From Argyresthia goedartella (Eukaryota > Arthropoda > Insecta > Lepidoptera > Argyresthiidae): a DNA stretch of 64,000 bases. Positions within the stretch are counted from its first letter, which is position 1. Each line of letters opens with the position of its first letter. The DNA is taken from positions 25,605,674 to 25,669,673 of the forward strand of contig OX463808.1 in assembly GCA_949825045.1 (NCBI GenBank), read 5' to 3'. Both the position numbers and the translations under genes were made by a program. The notes below the pieces were generated by a model. It had not been told where the DNA came from, made no database searches, and saw nothing but the letters and a program-made list of their open reading frames with translations. This document shows, piece after piece, positions 41,423-50,290 of the stretch.

Positions 41423-41935
41423 AAACCGACTACACTTCTGGAACACTTTGCCAGTGTCTAATAACATGGAACTGAGTCTAATTAGATTTAACATTTAATA
41501 AATATATTTAAGAAGTATAAATATATTTTTAACACCCTTGCTCGTAAAGCTGATGTAATTCCACCGGTTTTAAATATGTAAAGCGGGTCATAAAAAAAGC
41601 AAATAGTATATATTATAGTCCATACAAATTCCATAACAGTATTATTTGCCGTTTTAAATATGGAACTGATCGCCGCCGCACGACTCCACCTAGTGAGCAG
41701 CGCGCTGTTACTTTTCAAATTTCGAACTAATCACCGCGCGGCGCCAGTCAGTAGACAGTGTGCATTCACAGATTGAGTTTATTTAAAATAAAAATAAAAC
41801 AGTCGGTAATTTAAAAACTTGGCTGCATGCTCTAGGTCTTTGCCAACATTTTCTCGCAGCCACGGCAGAAAATAATCCTCGCGCCATTTTTCTCAATTTT
41901 TATTTTCTTTGTACTTGTATTGTGAATATCTAAAA
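41423..41935. other. unassigned region before the Crypton-like gene
   Basis: Mixed composition with a short GC-rich patch at 41665-41750; may hold the promoter of the recombinase at 41936. Nothing else recognised. Confidence 0.35.
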
Positions 41936-42836
41936 ATGACAACTTTCGATAATGAAGATGAGCAATATATTACTTCAACTCCACCGGATATACTAACAGA
42001 AGCGCGAACCGCATGCGACAGCTTGCTGCCGTCAATATCCAAGGACAGATACATAACCACGTATGAAAATTTCTTGAAGTGGAAAAACATGAAAAATGCC
42101 AAGTCATTTTCCGAAAATGTAGTTTTGGCGTATTTTAATGAACTAGCTAGTAAATATAAGCCTAGCTCGTTGTGGACAACATATTCTATGCTGAAAAGTA
42201 CCCTCAAGATGAAAAATGGTGTCGATATTAATTTATATACAAATCTCATTGCATTTTTAAACAGACGCTCTGATGGTTTTATAAAGAAAAAATCCAAGGT
42301 ACTGTCATCAAATGACGTCGAAAAGTTTCTAAAAGATGCTCCAGATAGCCAGTACCTGGCAACAAAGGTCAGTTTGCCTCCTTATTTTATGTATTGATCT
42401 ACCTACTGTACATACTCTTTTACATATTTTTTAACGACCGTCTGTAAGCTAAGTACCTATACCTTATCTAACACATTTTTATTTCTTTTCAGGTTGCGTT
42501 AATATTTGGTATTCATGGTGCATGTAGACGGCAAGAGCTTCACAATATTACCACAAAAGACATTAAAAATCAAGGCAAAATGCTTTTAGTTAAAATCCCA
42601 AACACTAAAAACAAAATACCCCGATCTTTTATTATCGACGGCCCATTTTATGACGTGGTCAAAAAATATGAAGCTCTGCGTACGACTAAGACAAAAGATA
42701 ATCATTTCTTTCAGAATTACCAAAAAGGTAAATGTACTGCGCAACCTATTGGCATAAATAAATTCGGTGCCATGCCAAAGGAAGTCGCCAAGTTTTTAGG
42801 ATTGCCGGATGCTGATTGTTATACAGGGCACAGTGT
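41936..42836 (+). pseudogene. Crypton-type tyrosine recombinase, two exons, C-terminus lost
   Basis: Exon 1 (41936-42367) begins MTTFDNEDEQYITS and encodes the N-terminal DNA-binding region (VVLAYFNELASKYKPSSLWT, YSMLKSTLKMKNGVD). A GT-AG intron (42368-42492) is followed in frame by exon 2: VALIFGIHGACRRQELHNIT, which carries the first catalytic Arg, then KIPNTKNKIPRSF and KEVAKFLGLPDADCYTGHS. The GHS box is where the His-x-x-Arg and final Tyr should follow, but after TGHS the sequence becomes Ty3 fragment B. So the catalytic C-terminus is missing. Text matches the Crypton-like recombinases of insects. Confidence 0.82.
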
Positions 42837-42844
42837 ACACACAC

Positions 42845-43311
42845 ACTGTACTGTAGGTTGGTTTTAGTTTCAGTTTTGCGCACTTATTGAGACGAGTTCT
42901 TAGCGCAAACTGTATAAGAATTTTCTTACCTTCGTTCGAAATCATGGATTCATAGAGTTCTACACTTTCTACTATTTTTATTGTAGTATCATCTTTACCG
43001 TCCATCACCGGAATCAAAGTACTAGCCGCTCTTAGGTCGAAATCGTCCGACATTTTGACTTTACACAAATCTGATATTTCGTTAAACAATAACTGAATCT
43101 TATTACATATTAGGGTGGCAGCTCCTAACGTTTCAGCTTCGTTTTCCGTTATAATTTCATGATATATTACTTGACACTTAGATAATAATTCATTTGACTC
43201 ATTTAATTTATTTTTAATTACGTTTCCCTGATATCTACTTTTTCCTTTCTTAATTAGGTATTTCCGTATAGTACTTAATTCGTCATAAATTGCCTCTAAA
43301 TCACTTGCCAT
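42845..43311 (-). pseudogene. Ty3-B Gag N-terminal part
   Basis: From ATG 43311 (MASDLEAIYDELSTIRKYLI) the frame runs through KMSDDFDLRAASTLIPVMDG and IVESVELYESMI to ALRTRLNKCAKLKLKP, which aligns with the same stretch of Ty3-A Gag (FDVKVALRLLPVLKDDE, then KSRLPQTAKLKLRG). It then runs out of element sequence into the Crypton junction. Confidence 0.82.
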
Positions 43312-43514
43312 TGCCTTGCAATATTTACATTATTTTAAATCTAACACTTTACTTATCTAGGCAGTTACCTTAACTTAACAATAACACATTGGAATGTCTC
43401 ATCTTTCCTTTTACGTCGATGACGGCAGTGCAGTTCAGTGGCGGACGAATTACGTTTCACTTTCGCACATTATAAAAAAAAAAATAAAAAAAAAACACTT
43501 GAATACATGCGTGT

Positions 43515-43799
43515 TTATACCGGTGAGTCGTAGGTTTGTCGCTGACGCGCAATACCTCGCTCCTGCACAATAGCTTCCATATTTCTTGTTATACACTGGT
43601 TTACTTTTTTAATCACTTGGTTCAGCATGTAGAAACACAATAGTAATAGCGCGATGAACATTCCGTACACCATCCAGTTAAGGTGTATAGCAAGGGGGTG
43701 CGGTTGAGATTGATCGATGTTATTACTGTATCCAACTTGGCTGATGCTTTCTTGGTTGGACATCGGTGGTGGTGGCGGTGTCGTTGATGTATTACCCAT
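43515..43799 (-). CDS. small N-myristoylated-type single-pass membrane protein, upstream of gag (fragment B)
   Basis: A 94-residue ORF beginning MGNTSTTPPPPPMSNQ, with Gly2 and Thr6 as in N-myristoylated proteins. It has SISQVGYSNNIDQ, a hydrophobic segment (MVYGMFIALLLLCFYML, residues ~43-60) and a basic tail (IKKVNQCITRN). It matches the ORF at 22753-23016 in start, Ser-Gln-(Ile/Val)-Gly box, membrane segment position and Lys/Asn-rich tail. It sits 204 bp before the gag ATG and ~110 bp after the primer site. The surrounding DNA is not alignable by eye, so conservation is at protein level. Function unknown; targeting of Gag or cell-membrane association is a guess. Confidence 0.8.
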   Translation of the reverse strand: MGNTSTTPPPPPMSNQESISQVGYSNNIDQSQPHPLAIHLNWMVYGMFIALLLLCFYMLNQVIKKVNQCITRNMEAIVQERGIARQRQTYDSPV

Positions 43800-44147
43800 T
43801 TTGTATTTTTATTTTATTATATTGTATGCACTGGTTATGAATTAATCGGTCTTCATGTGTGCGCGATGTGTTGCGCGGCTTGTCACCTGACACTCAAGTG
43901 CCGTATATGGCAAAGGTCGCCATGAGATGTGGGGATCAGAGGAGTGGAATCAAACACGACTGTTAGATTAAGAGTCCCGTATAATAATGATAGAATCATA
44001 GAACGTAGTGACTACACACACTTCAACAGATGGAGCAGCGCTCGGAGTTCTTGCAAAACTTTGCTAAATGGCTATACCTGAGACACCGGAAACATTGTTT
44101 GACTGGTGGAACATACGCTGAGATGTCATGCCGCCAACCGTCCAAAT

Positions 44148-44738
44148 CTACGTAGTCTGGAAAAACTGACGTCGCGAAGGTGATGTCTGCAGCGGCTGTT
44201 GAATGAAGTTATCATCAACTTTGGTCCTTTTTGTGAATCTTCGAACAGATATTATTTTCTTGTAACTTGATAGCATTGCGAATATCTTTTTGTTTGTCAA
44301 GTTGGTGGGTACATTTTTAATTATACCAGTAATTTCAGTGCTTGAAGCTGGTATATTGGCCTTAAATTGGTAGTCTTTTAAAAATGTAGCATTGTTCAAG
44401 AAGGCATTAGCAAGGCTGGCTTTTTCGAAGTATATGGCAATTTTGAACTTGTTCATTGACCTAAGATATTTGATTCCTTTATTAAACCTTTTGATACAGC
44501 TAGATATGGACATTAGGTCTCGGGTTCCTATAGGTATATCCGCATTGGAAGACTCTACGAATACTACAAATTCTGTAGCACCGGAATCCTCAGGGTATCG
44601 TCTCTTATAATCTGTTACCAGATAAGGTTTGTACTTATCTGCGCTTTCGACCTCTGACTCGGACGACGACGTGGAGTCTCCTTCACTTTTCTCTTCAGCC
44701 TCATCTTTTTTTCTCTTTCTTGTTCGCGCCTTCCCCAT
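44148..44738 (-). pseudogene. ORF1 (gag) of a Jockey-like LINE, 3'-truncated
   Basis: Starts MGKARTRKRKKDEAEEK, a Lys/Arg- then Ser/Glu-rich head, followed by the ORF1 core: TEFVVFVESSNADIPIG, FKIAIYFEKASLANAFLNN, FKANIPASSTEITGIIKNVP and YKKIISVRRFTKR. This resembles the nucleic-acid-binding ORF1 of insect Jockey LINEs. It is cut just after the core at ~44150, and there is no RT, which is unusual because LINE copies normally lose their 5' end. Confidence 0.75.
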
Positions 44739-44931
44739 GATTGGTTTCTTTTTATTTGTCTCCAGACGCCTTTTATTAAAAAAAACCCCGATTGATACAC
44801 GAGTAATCGATGAAATTAATAAAAACTTCGAAAATCCCGCCTGGTTATTTCAATGGTTTCCCGCGCTTTATTTTTTTATCTGAAATTACTAGCATAGCCA
44901 CAACGCGGTCCTTCAAGAGTCTGAAATTTTT

Positions 44932-44984
44932 ATGGTTTTCTAGCACGAAGGTAATAAGTTATTACCTTCGTGCTAGAAAACCAT
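44932..44984. repeat. perfect 53-nt palindrome
   Basis: Two 26-bp arms (44932-44957 and 44959-44984) are exact complements separated by one G. The left arm starts ATGGTTTTCTAGCACG. The pairing does not extend further. Confidence 0.97.
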
Positions 44985-45071
44985 TTTTTTTTAGGTATTA
45001 CTAATAACTAAAAAAAATACTGATCATAATTTATGACGAAAAAATCTGTGAGCGCATTCTAATTAATTGTG

Positions 45072-45115
45072 TTTGTATGGGTCAGTCAATCACCTTATTG
45101 ACTGACCCATACAAA
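45072..45115. repeat. perfect 19-bp inverted repeat with 6-nt loop
   Basis: Arms TTTGTATGGGTCAGTCAAT (45072-45090) and its exact complement (45097-45115) flank CACCTT. Confidence 0.97.
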
Positions 45116-45116
45116 G

Positions 45117-45734
45117 TAGGAAAAGAAGCCGACATGCATTTGTGCACTGCACAGCAGAAACAGGTAAGCAGAGCGAGCTTTTAGATTATTGCGCTTCTGC
45201 TCGCTAAATGGCGATGGCGCGACGAACTTATTGTATGGGCACACACGGCCTGGGTATATTAAAATATCTACAGTAATAAAGTCATTTGGAATTTTGACGA
45301 ACCTCATCTTCCGGAAACCTGCAGAATATGGCTGGAGGTATGTGTGAACAGTGTTGTACTGCGACGATGGGATTTCATAAGCGAGTATAACTGGTAAGAT
45401 CATATTTCTTTAAATCGTTCTGTGCATATAAGCCATAGACGCTCTTGTGTAGCCGACAGCTACCCGACCTCAGATAAACGAAACTTTTCGCTTAAATAGA
45501 TGTAACTTCTTTGGATTGTGTACCCTTTTGTTGATGGTTAGGTTTTTTTGGTCTAGTTTTACTCTACAGAATTAGGTACAGCGCCACAAAGTTATCTGAT
45601 CCACAAAGTTATCTGATCCGGTGGCGAAACTGGTACTACGTAATGCCATTTTGAAATGTCATAATGTTGTCAAGTTTGTTGTTTTGCACAACGCTTGGTG
45701 TTTTATTCATTATTTTATCGTTTTAATGATATAA
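45117..45734. other. unassigned region
   Basis: A 16-bp direct duplication (CACAAAGTTATCTGAT, 45590-45623) is the only structure noted. It may include the 5' end of the Sailor-type element starting at 45735. Confidence 0.35.
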
Positions 45735-48164
45735 ATAATGCCGAAAGCATTGAACAGTGCCGCGAGAAAGACTATTTTAAATGTTTTAGCTTTTATGCAG
45801 GAAGAGAAACGTTTAAATGCGCTGATAATACCATTTGAAAAACTGTAGGAACGAGTTGCTGCTGCTACAGGTTAATGTTGCCAGTTGTTGTTCTATGAAT
45901 CACCCATTTCTTGACAGTAGTCGATTACATGGTTCCTTGTAGTGTTATGCTACTTACATGTCATTTTCCTGGATTTTCACCTGGATGCTTGCTGAGCTGT
46001 ACCGCTTGTCATTTGGTATCACCTTTATTTTCATAGGACCCTGTAACGTTTTAAACCATAAGAACACATTAACAAATCATTTTCGCTTTATATTTTCACA
46101 CTATCAGCTCTTCTAAATCGATAGCGAAGGGGTTTACCTTTGGTGACCTTGTATTTGGCTTTCTCCGAAACTCTGCAATCTCGGGCTTCGTGCGCGCTGG
46201 TGCGCTACCTTTTTATATTCATTGTTACTTCATTTACTTCATGGTTTTCTTGTTGTTTACCGTATTACGAGCCTGAAACTAAACTTTGACATTTGTTGAC
46301 GTCGTTGTTTATCTGGTTGTCATGGCAATGTCCGTTCAAACTCGTTAGCGGTCTGATATGTTTGCTTCAATACTTTTACAAAAAGACTTTTTCTCTCTTG
46401 GCCACTCACAAAAATTGCTTTTAATTTAAATAATTTTTAGAACTCTCCAAAAAGGGTATAAGAACGGAACATTTCTGAAATTCTGGAGTCTCACGTCAGC
46501 TTCTAAGCGAGAAGAACCACCTAAAGGCCTTATCCCGGGGTCGCACTACCCCGGGATCCTGCGAGCCGTCCCTTCAAACACGATCCTGCGAGCCGTTCCT
46601 ACAACGGGATCCTGCGAGCCGTAACTACAAATACGCCCGCTACCGTTCCTACAACGACGATTTCAACAACATCTACAACAACAAATACACCTGCATCCTG
46701 GTCATCACCCCACCGGTCTCCTACTCTCCGTGTCCTCCGCTTTTTTTTTCTATACCTAATCTATATTTTATAAAAACCTGTTCTCATCTCATCCATCCTC
46801 ATCTTCGTATCATTTTTCTATAGTCTTCACTGTAAATAACTAATAAACTGTCACTACTAAATTTTATCCTGGTTGTTTTCTGTTAGGTTCTGGTTAGGTT
46901 CGTATCGTTACACGACATCCTACAAGTACTTGTGTTCTATTTTGCAGGTGTAAGTGAACGGTTTGTATGACAATTAGTTAAAGAACAAAAACAGGCAGGT
47001 GCTACTGGCTCAAAAATTTCTACTCCAGGGAAAAAAAGGACTAGAACCAAGGGGAGGATAGAAATTGATGATTTTGACCTGGGTGTCATCAGAAGAAAAA
47101 TTCATGAATTTTACACAATGAAGAAAGTAATACCTACCATCCCAAAATTACTAAATGTTCTAACGAGATGAAATCGATTTTAATGCTAGTCGTGAAACCC
47201 TCAGAAAGTTATTGCGTGAAATTGGTTTTCGATACAAGAAAACGCAATCCAATAGAAAAGTTAATCCGCAATAATAGCGCAATGACATATCTGTTTTACG
47301 GGCATTTTATCTGCATAAAATAAAGCAAAACGAATGCGGTGAGAAAAAGCCTGTAATATTTTTGGATGAGATTTTTATACACTCGTCACACACGGCTGGT
47401 CGCTGTTGGCAAAGTAATGATGTTGACGATGTTTTGAATCCTGTATCAAAAGGAAATAGATGGATTATAGTTCATGCGGGGGGAGAAATAGGGTTTGTTA
47501 AGAATACATTACTTGTTTTTAAATCGAACACTAAAAGTGGCGATTACATGACGAAATGAATGATAGCAATTTCAAAAAATGGGTAACAGAAAAATTGCTG
47601 TCTAATTTACATATAGACACTTTAATTGTAATGGATAACGCTCCTTACTACAGTATTTGTATTAACAAATGCCCTAATTCAAATACTTAAAAAAGCAGAT
47701 ATGCAGAATTGGCTTACTGAAAATAATGTGGAGTTCAATGAAAGTTTCACTAAACCCCAGCTGTATGAATTAATAAAAAGGCACAGACCAGCAAAACAAT
47801 ATGAAATTGATAATTTACTAAGAGACAATGGGCACACTGTCCTTAGATTGCCCCCCTATCATTGCGATTTAAACGCAATAGAAATGATCTGGAGTTCAAT
47901 GAAACGTCATGTTGCAGAACATAACATTGGAAGGTCAAAGGTGAAATGCCGCAGTTAGTCGCAGAAGCATTTAACAAAATATCAGCAGCAGAATGGCAAA
48001 AATACTGTGCTCATGTAAAGAACATCGAAAATGAGTATCTAAAAAAAGACATTTATTTAGATGAACCATTTATCGTAAATTTAGAAAGTGATAGTGGAAG
48101 TGAAAGCTGTGATTCAGACGAAGTGACCTATGATTTCGCAGATGATTGTTGCATTAAAATATAA
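45735..48164 (+). pseudogene. Sailor-type (DD82E) transposase, decayed, interrupted by 1077 bp
   Basis: The first part (MPKALNSAARKTILNVLAFM) has a TAG, then stops at a GT donor-like site (45871). The coding text resumes at 46948 after TTTTGCAG with an exactly restored Ala-Thr-Gly. It continues with KISTPGKKRTRTKGRIE, IFLDEIFIHSSHTAGRCW (first Asp), VHAGGEIGF, VMDNAPYYS (second Asp) and RLPPYHCDLNAIEMIWSSM (Glu as third acidic residue), ending in an acidic tail at 48164. Several stops and frameshifts (47171, 47250-47272, 47558, 47690, 47940) make it inactive. Confidence 0.85.
46042..46912. repeat. LTR-like insertion (putative solo LTR) within the transposase
   Basis: 871 bp bounded by TGTAACG and CGTTACA, with a TATA-like GGGTATAAGAACGG near 46456, three copies of GATCCTGCGAGCCGT (46555-46622) and an AATAAA at about 46841. 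A matching target duplication was not seen. It lies inside the 1077-bp interruption of the transposase. Confidence 0.5.
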
Positions 48165-48411
48165 TCACAATCTTATAATATAATTACAGGATTATAATTA
48201 TATAATTATGATCATCAATAATTATAATCATTGAGACAATCATATATATAAATATAAGAGTAAATATGAAAAAATCGCAATTATTATTATTAACGCACTT
48301 ATTTTTAACTATGGCATTTTTACCCTACAACCGTGGAAATTCTATGTAGCGCGGCAATACTAAATTCGACCACAGCGACGCTGACTGATCAGAAAGCTTT
48401 ACGGCACTGTA
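48165..48411. other. AT-rich flank of the transposase
   Basis: Very AT-rich (repeats of TAATTATAATTAT near 48175-48235). Nothing else recognised. Confidence 0.4.
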
Positions 48412-49271
48412 TACTCGGCGCCACGACTAAAGAGCTTTGTCCTTGAATGCGCAGTAGTCACTTTTCACAAGTGTTTGGCGCGGGGAAGTGAGGAGCGACG
48501 GGGGCGGTAGTCAGCGCCGGCACCTGATTCGTTGATCAGTCGCTTCCCGATGCCCGCACCGAAAGCACGCCTCGAAGCTTCTTGAGTACAGTCGCATACA
48601 ATATTACCCAACGTTATCTTTCGCCCCGGTCGAAAATGCCGAAAAATAAAGTACTGACTAGGCAAGCTAGAAAAATGGTTTACGATGTGAACTGTTATAT
48701 CAAAAAAGAGTCTGATGAAATCGTTGCTGATTTAAAACTGGCGAAGACCACATCAGCCACCTCTTCCATCACACTACAAAACTTGTTAGAAGCCACTATT
48801 CAAAATTTAAATGAAGTTAGAAACAGGTCAATAAGTGTTACAGACCAAAACATATTAACCGAAATTTGCCATAACTTGGAGCAAAATCGCGAAGAATTTG
48901 GACAAGCTATGAATACAACTAGCTTAAAATTGCAAGGCATTATTAATGTCCTAAACCAGGGTCAGACCCTAGTGACTAGGGGCATTCTATGCTAGGGGGT
49001 TATTTATATATAGGTTTCAACCTTGACGTTAACAAATGTTGTCAACAGAGAGTACCTATAGTTTATTTGACACAAAGTCCATTATTTACATCGGCTAATA
49101 TCCCAATCAACAAAATATCAAACAGAGAAAAAATAGAAGTGAAGAAAGTCCTGAACACTCATTCCTTCACACTAACCCTAAAAACGCACTTCGGAATTAT
49201 GCCGCGACTGTACACATGCGCAGTAATCCCCGCCAGTTTCTCCGAGAGCTCTTTATTCGTGGCACCGAGTA
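48412..49271. mobile_element. Sailor-type MITE with captured transposase N-terminus
   Basis: 860 bp with inverted ends TACTCGGCGCCACGACTAAAG and the complement of CTTTATTCGTGGCACCGAGTA, flanked by TA (48410-48411 and 49272-49273). The interior holds a 119-residue frame derived from the start of a Sailor-like transposase, showing that the MITE arose by internal deletion of an autonomous element. It ends 270 bp upstream of the MED11 start. Confidence 0.88.
48636..48995 (+). pseudogene. transposase-derived ORF in the MITE
   Basis: MPKNKVLTRQARKMVYDVNC resembles the first residues of Sailor-type transposases (compare MGKTIHSESRNLILKVLKFF at 63982 and MPKALNSAARKTILNV at 45735). It continues with helix-rich text (LLEATIQNLNEVRNRSI, ICHNLEQNREEFGQAM) that I do not recognise and stops at 48995. 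No catalytic residues are present. Confidence 0.55.
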
Positions 49272-49273
49272 TA

Positions 49274-49540
49274 ATACTCGCCATCACAGATTAAAGAAAA
49301 TAATGTTTCATTTTTCTTTCTGTCTTATTGTGTAATCTAGCATTCGATCACAGACTAGATAGGGCAGGGATAATAGATGTATGGCCCGTACAATTCTGAC
49401 CACAGAGAACATTACTAATAGTCATGATAATTTTGACACTGTTGTTCTGTTTGATTTATATTTTGCTGCAGTTCTATCTGATTATTTCTACTTGTTGTTC
49501 TCTATTTGTAAAAAAAATTATTAAGATACATTTCTTAGCC
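49274..49540 (+). other. MED11 upstream region
   Basis: Non-coding; presumably promoter and 5' UTR of MED11, squeezed between the MITE and the start codon. No defined core promoter motif. Confidence 0.4.
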
Positions 49541-49616
49541 ATGGGTGGGCCTATGGAAAGAATTGGAGTCCTTGACGATATCGAAAAAGAAATTCTATCA
49601 TGTCTACAGTGTGCAG
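49541..49616 (+). CDS. MED11: Mediator complex subunit 11, exon 1
   Basis: MED11 is a small subunit of the Mediator head module that pairs with MED22, links to MED17 and helps recruit TFIIH at RNA polymerase II promoters. Exon 1 encodes MGGPMERIGVLDDIEKEILSC and ends in phase 1 at a GT donor (CAG/GTATTT). The start could be Met1 (49541) or Met5 (49553); the frame is open upstream with no convincing earlier start. The spliced product is 133 residues, within the usual range for animal MED11. Confidence 0.9.
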
Positions 49617-49721
49617 GTATTTTTTTATTTACATACATGCACTTACATACACTGCTTCTGGCCCTACACTAGGATATCCCGTGTCGTGGGAACCAGAAAG
49701 AGCGACGTCACCAACATGTAA

Positions 49722-49824
49722 ACATCCAAGACCTGTTTTTTTTTCATCCTGCTGCTAGCATTCGAACCCCTCTCGCATGGGACTGTGCTTCCCGGAGGAT
49801 GAAAAAAAAACGGAGGTCTTGGAT
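49722..49824. repeat. imperfect inverted repeat with tRNA-like core
   Basis: CATCCAAGACCTG plus a T-run and ATCC pair with GGAT, an A-run and GGTCTTGGAT. Between them the minus strand reads GAGGGGTTCGAATGC, similar to a Pol III B box, so it may be a SINE remnant. Confidence 0.45.
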
Positions 49825-49829
49825 CTCCT

Positions 49830-50290
49830 CAAGCGTTACAAGATAAATATATATCGCGCACGCATGTCCCACCATATTTCAATAGTGCCGATATGCTGAA
49901 ATTAAGGGCGAGACAAGATTTATATTTTTCAACACTTGTTTGGTGTTATTAAAACAGGTAAACCTGAATACTTATTTGAAAAACTGACCTGGAGGTTTTC
50001 GCGCCACCACTCCAACAGAAATAATACCTGCGTTCTATCGGTTCCTCGCCACGGAACTGCGGCGTTTCGTGGCAGCTTCAGGTACCTTGCCACAAAATGC
50101 TGGAATAACATACCTCTCCGCTGCGAGAGCTCAAAACAAAAACAAGATTCAAAAGACGAATTCAAGCACAGTTATTGGAGCAACAAAAGCAGAGTACCTG
50201 ATGCTGCCACAACCGCGGACGTAGTGCTGCATACCACGTTTTCCAGCTTATTTTATTTTATTCTAAATCTTTATTCAAATCCTTAATGTG
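49830..50290 (+). pseudogene. LINE reverse transcriptase C-terminal fragment
   Basis: The frame at 49936-50286 contains VPRHGTAAFRGSFRYLATKC and WNNIPLRCESSK, the usual end of a Jockey/CR1-type RT. It is 5'-truncated and lacks the catalytic domain. It lies in the MED11 intron, sense to the gene. Confidence 0.65.

Larger units (their letters stand above)
42837..44055 (-). mobile_element. Ty3-type fragment B: LTR, membrane-protein ORF and part of gag
   Basis: On the minus strand: candidate LTR (44055-43923, TG to CA, 133 bp), primer site TGGCGACC (43922-43909), small membrane-protein ORF (43799-43515) and gag (43311-~42845), truncated where it meets the Crypton gene at ~42837. Layout and protein text are those of Ty3 element A, but the DNA is well diverged. 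Only the 5' part of the element is present. Confidence 0.82.

Noticed and set aside
45095..45403. 102-residue minus-strand frame
   Set aside because: It starts inside the 19-bp hairpin, has no recognisable domain and no second copy for support.
46042..46912. Considered as a confirmed solo LTR
   Set aside because: TG-CA type inverted ends and promoter-like motifs are present, but no target duplication or matching element was found, so it is kept only as putative.
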